This document shows, piece by piece, positions 61,266 through 64,000 of a stretch of 64,000 nucleotides of DNA. The stretch spans positions 1-64,000 of the forward strand of contig NZ_SPPD01000001.1 of NCBI RefSeq assembly GCF_004570575.1. The letters are read 5' to 3'. Position 1 is the stretch's first letter; each line of letters begins with the position of its first letter. The translations under genes were made by a program, and so were the position numbers. The notes below the pieces were generated by a model. That model searched no databases, was not told where the DNA came from, and worked only from the letters and a program-made list of their open reading frames with translations. Source of the stretch: Streptococcus cuniculi (GTDB taxonomy: Bacteria; Bacillota; Bacilli; Lactobacillales; Streptococcaceae).

Positions 61266-62329
61266 AAAAAATAGTCTTTACAGGGGGTGGAACAGTCGGT
61301 CATGTGACGCTGAATCTCCTGTTGATTCCACGGTTTCTCAAGGACGGCTGGGAAGTGCACTATATCGGGGACCGCAAGGGAATTGAATACCGGCAACTCG
61401 TTCAGTCAGGGCTAGATGTTCAGTTTCACGGGATTGCAACAGGGAAATTGCGCCGTTATTTTTCCTGGCAAAATCTCCTAGATGTTTTTAAGGTAGTTTG
61501 GGGCATTGGCCAATCGCTTGCTATTTTATTGTCTATCCGCCCACAAGCCCTCTTTTCAAAGGGGGGCTTTGTGTCAGTGCCGCCTGTTATTGCTTCACGT
61601 GTATTGGGCATTCCTGTTTTTATTCATGAGTCAGACTTGTCCATGGGCTTGGCCAATAAAATCGCTTACAAATTTGCGACCACCATGTACAGTACCTTTG
61701 GGCAAAGTAGTGAGTTAGCAAAAGTCAAGCATGTGGGTGCCGTGACAAAAGTAGCCTCGGCAAACAATGTCACCCCAATCCAGCTTCCTGAAATTCTCAG
61801 CCAGCTCGATGAAAACCTACCGACCCTACTCTTTGTGGGTGGATCAGGTGGTGCCAAGGTCTTTAACGATTTGATTAGTCAGCATCAAGTTGCCCTGACG
61901 GAGCGGTTTAATATCATCAATCTAACAGGCGATAGTAGTCTCAATCACTTATCGCCGAGACTATACCGAGTAGATTACGTGACAGACTTGTATCAACCCT
62001 TGATGAATGAGGCTGATGTAGTCATCACTCGCGGTGGTTCCAATACGATTTTTGAGCTGGTTGCGATGCAAAAACTGCACCTGATTGTTCCTCTAGGTCG
62101 AAAGGCCAGTCGTGGCGATCAGCTGGAAAATGCCCGCTATTTTGAAGAAAAGGGCTATGCCAAGCAGTTAGATGAAGACGATCTCACCTTTGATACTTTA
62201 GTGGCAACAGTAGAGCACTTATTGGCAGAAAAAGAAGGCTATATCGAGAACATGGCGCATTCGACTGAGATTCAAACACTGGATCATTTCTATCAATTGC
62301 TGAAAGAAGATATAGAAAGAAAGGCATAG
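61262..62329 (+). CDS. murG: UDP-GlcNAc:lipid I transferase MurG
   Basis: MurG converts lipid I to lipid II on the inner membrane face. The 355-residue GT28-family protein has '[16 protein letters not shown]' at the N-terminus and '[16 protein letters not shown]' plus '[25 protein letters not shown]' in the donor-binding half. It is translationally coupled to murD and followed 1 nt later by divIB. Confidence 0.97.
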   Translation: MKKIVFTGGGTVGHVTLNLLLIPRFLKDGWEVHYIGDRKGIEYRQLVQSGLDVQFHGIATGKLRRYFSWQNLLDVFKVVWGIGQSLAILLSIRPQALFSKGGFVSVPPVIASRVLGIPVFIHESDLSMGLANKIAYKFATTMYSTFGQSSELAKVKHVGAVTKVASANNVTPIQLPEILSQLDENLPTLLFVGGSGGAKVFNDLISQHQVALTERFNIINLTGDSSLNHLSPRLYRVDYVTDLYQPLMNEADVVITRGGSNTIFELVAMQKLHLIVPLGRKASRGDQLENARYFEEKGYAKQLDEDDLTFDTLVATVEHLLAEKEGYIENMAHSTEIQTLDHFYQLLKEDIERKA

Positions 62330-62330
62330 A

Positions 62331-63353
62331 ATGACGGAAAAGGACTCCTTGGAAGAAGTCACACAGGACCTGCAAAAACTACAAGAAGAAGCGGAAAACC
62401 AAGTAGAAGAACAAGCACCTGAGGCCGAGAAGGAACCAGAAGCAGAAAGTGATTTTCTTGCTCAATGGAAGGAACGGCATCAGGCTTATTTGGCGAGCCA
62501 ACAAGAGACAGAAATAGAACAAGAGGAAGCAAAGCCAGAAGAAAAAGCCCCTGCTCGTTCTCCTAAGCTGAGTCAGAAAGTGAAAACCAAGAAGGTAAAG
62601 GCGGCAAATAGTACCCAGCCTTCTCAGGAGCTAGAAGTAAAGCCAGTAGTGACGCGTACTCCGATTCCACGCAAGGAACTCTTACAAGCCGGTCCAATTA
62701 TTGCAGTAGCCATCATGGGAATCTTGCTTGCTGTCTATTTCATCAGCCCTTTGAGTAAAGAAAAGAAAATTGAGGTTGTTGGAAATCAGCGTATCGATAC
62801 GGAAACTGTCCTTCGTTACAGCAGAATTTCGAGCAAAGACTATGCCTTGACAACTTTACTTGAGACCAAACATATTGAAGACAACATCAAAAACAGCAGC
62901 AACGTTGTCAAATCAGATAAGATGACCTTCCAATTTCCTAACCGTTTCACGATTCATGTGGAAGAATTCACGGAAGTTGGTTATCTAAAAGATAAGGATA
63001 GGTACCGCTTGGTACTATCGAGTGGAAATATTTCTGAAACAGCCATGCCGATAGAGGAATTACCAGAGCAACACACCCTGATTAACTTAGCAAATAACGA
63101 TTTGGTTAAGGAACTTGCGCTACAATTAGCAACGATTGATGCTGGAATCATGGGTAACATAGAGAGTATCGATTTGACTCCAAGCAAGGTAACCACGGAC
63201 TTACTGACGATGACCATGCGCGACGGGAACACCTTGCTCCTCCCTCTCAGTGAAATTGACATAAAACTCCCCTACTACCCTAATATAGCTAAGCAACTTT
63301 CGGTCCCTAGTATCGTTGACATGGAGGTCGGTGCATTTAGCTATGCAAAATAG
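62331..63353 (+). CDS. divIB: Cell division protein DivIB/FtsQ
   Basis: The 340-residue protein has a long acidic, Glu-rich cytoplasmic tail (about 1-115) and one membrane helix ('AGPIIAVAIMGILLAVYFI', about 121-139). An extracellular POTRA domain ('IEVVGNQRIDTETVLRYS') and beta domain follow. It belongs to the divisome DivIB-DivIC-FtsL complex. The length of the N-terminal tail is typical of streptococci. Confidence 0.94.
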   Translation: MTEKDSLEEVTQDLQKLQEEAENQVEEQAPEAEKEPEAESDFLAQWKERHQAYLASQQETEIEQEEAKPEEKAPARSPKLSQKVKTKKVKAANSTQPSQELEVKPVVTRTPIPRKELLQAGPIIAVAIMGILLAVYFISPLSKEKKIEVVGNQRIDTETVLRYSRISSKDYALTTLLETKHIEDNIKNSSNVVKSDKMTFQFPNRFTIHVEEFTEVGYLKDKDRYRLVLSSGNISETAMPIEELPEQHTLINLANNDLVKELALQLATIDAGIMGNIESIDLTPSKVTTDLLTMTMRDGNTLLLPLSEIDIKLPYYPNIAKQLSVPSIVDMEVGAFSYAK

Positions 63354-63402
63354 AAAAAAATAACAGAAAAAAGCTTTTCTATCCCCATTTTTGAATATTG
63401 TA

Positions 63403-63411
63403 TGGTATAAT
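63403..63411 (+). promoter_or_regulatory. Extended -10 promoter before ftsA
   Basis: TGG-TATAAT forms an extended -10 78 nt upstream of ftsA, without a clear -35. A short AGAAAA/TTTTCT dyad precedes it and may reduce read-through from divIB. Confidence 0.5.
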
Positions 63412-63488
63412 GAAGGGTGAATAATTATATTTAAAACATTGAACTAAAAATTCTTAAAAAGTTTGAGAAGTAAGAGAGGACTGATAGG

Positions 63489-64000
63489 ATGGCTAGAAAT
63501 GGCTTTTTTACGGGATTAGATATCGGTACAAGCTCCGTTAAAGTCTTGGTTGCAGAGTATGTAGAAGGCGAAATGAATGTGATTGGCGTGAGCAATGTCA
63601 AAAGCTCAGGCGTGAAAGATGGAATTATTGTCAATATTGACGTTGCAGCAAAAGCGATTAAAACAGCAATTGCACAAGCTGAGGAAAAGGCAGGCATTCG
63701 GATTGATAAGGTAAATGTTGGCTTGCCAGCAAACCTCCTTCAAATCGAGCCTACTCAAGGGATGATTCCAGTAACAACAGATTCACAAGAAATTACAGAC
63801 GTAGATGTGCAAAATGTTGTAAAATCAGCTCTAACAAAGAGCATGACTCCAGAACGTGAAGTGATTTCCTTTATACCAGAAGAGTTTGTGGTAGATGGGT
63901 TCCAAGGCATCAAAGACCCTCGTGGTATGATGGGGATTCGTTTAGAGATGCGTGGCATGCTCTATACTGGTCCGCGTACAATCTTGCATAACTTGCGTAA
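63489..64000 (+). CDS. ftsA: Cell division protein FtsA (5' part, cut by window end)
   Basis: Actin-like FtsA anchors FtsZ to the membrane. The visible 170 residues start 'MARNGFFTGLDIGTSSVKVLVAEYVEG', which is the phosphate-1 loop of the actin fold, and continue through the SHS2-type 1C subdomain ('VKSALTKSMTPEREVISFIPEEFVVDGFQGIKDPRGMMGIRLEM'). AGAGAGGA precedes the ATG. The frame is open at position 64000; ftsZ is expected next. Confidence 0.95.
   Translation, partial: MARNGFFTGLDIGTSSVKVLVAEYVEGEMNVIGVSNVKSSGVKDGIIVNIDVAAKAIKTAIAQAEEKAGIRIDKVNVGLPANLLQIEPTQGMIPVTTDSQEITDVDVQNVVKSALTKSMTPEREVISFIPEEFVVDGFQGIKDPRGMMGIRLEMRGMLYTGPRTILHNLR

Overview
The window reads as a chromosomal segment of a low-GC Streptococcus, most like Streptococcus suis. 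The reasons are a bgaC galactosidase/mannose-type PTS cluster, RlmCD-type methyltransferase, lactate oxidase with a CcpA site, a MarR-ABC-ABC set with the layout of satRAB, the division cluster murD-murG-divIB-ftsA, and a tracrRNA of the S. pyogenes/S. thermophilus CRISPR3 type. Species assignment is inference; no alignment could be run.

Layout. 1-600: end of an rRNA operon (5S) with tRNA-Val, -Gly, -Ile and -Glu, plus an unexplained branched RNA fold between 5S and tRNA-Val. 0.6-4.5 kb: IS630 remnant, DUF960, a DUF402 nucleotide phosphatase, recX, and divergent rlmD. 4.5-5.5 kb: repeat-rich spacer and a wrecked DUF2798 gene. 5.5-12.8 kb: two GntR regulators and the bgaC-EIIB-EIIC-EIID-EIIA-galM sugar cluster. 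13.7-17.7 kb: DUF1858-DUF438-DUF1912 operon and two proteins sharing the same terminal modules. 17.7-22.4 kb: a T-box leader, two broken passenger genes around a VOC gene, then valS.

22.4-31.6 kb is the accessory core. It holds a BcgI-like restriction-modification operon whose specificity gene ends in an (AT)9 tract directly before a further recognition domain in another frame, a co-transcribed DUF262/DUF1524 nuclease, a frameshifted DUF6155 gene, a TOTE-type primase-helicase, and an orphan tracrRNA with no cas genes in the window. Together this looks like a defence island next to a possible CRISPR-Cas deletion scar. 31.7-42.4 kb: two heterodimeric ABC exporters flanking lactate oxidase and a YdcF-like membrane protein; the second follows a MarR regulator (probable satRAB).

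43.3-49.5 kb: CoA-binding protein, a P-loop kinase, and an iron-uptake/Tat operon in which the Tat genes accompany a Tat-signalled DyP peroxidase. 49.6-51.7 kb: YjbR-EVE fusion and asnA. 51.8-57.5 kb: PRD regulator, ascorbate-type PTS, class II aldolase and a P-loop kinase, a self-contained sugar pathway. 57.6-64 kb: typA, DUF3165, murD, murG, divIB and the start of ftsA, cut by the window end.

Six spacers (4.5, 12.9, 16.1, 35.4, 42.5 and 44.5 kb) carry copies of one modular hairpin-repeat family. Corresponding stems differ by paired, compensatory changes, and some copies have BOX-like ends. This family, the AT-tract specificity locus and the orphan tracrRNA are the observations I consider most worth following.
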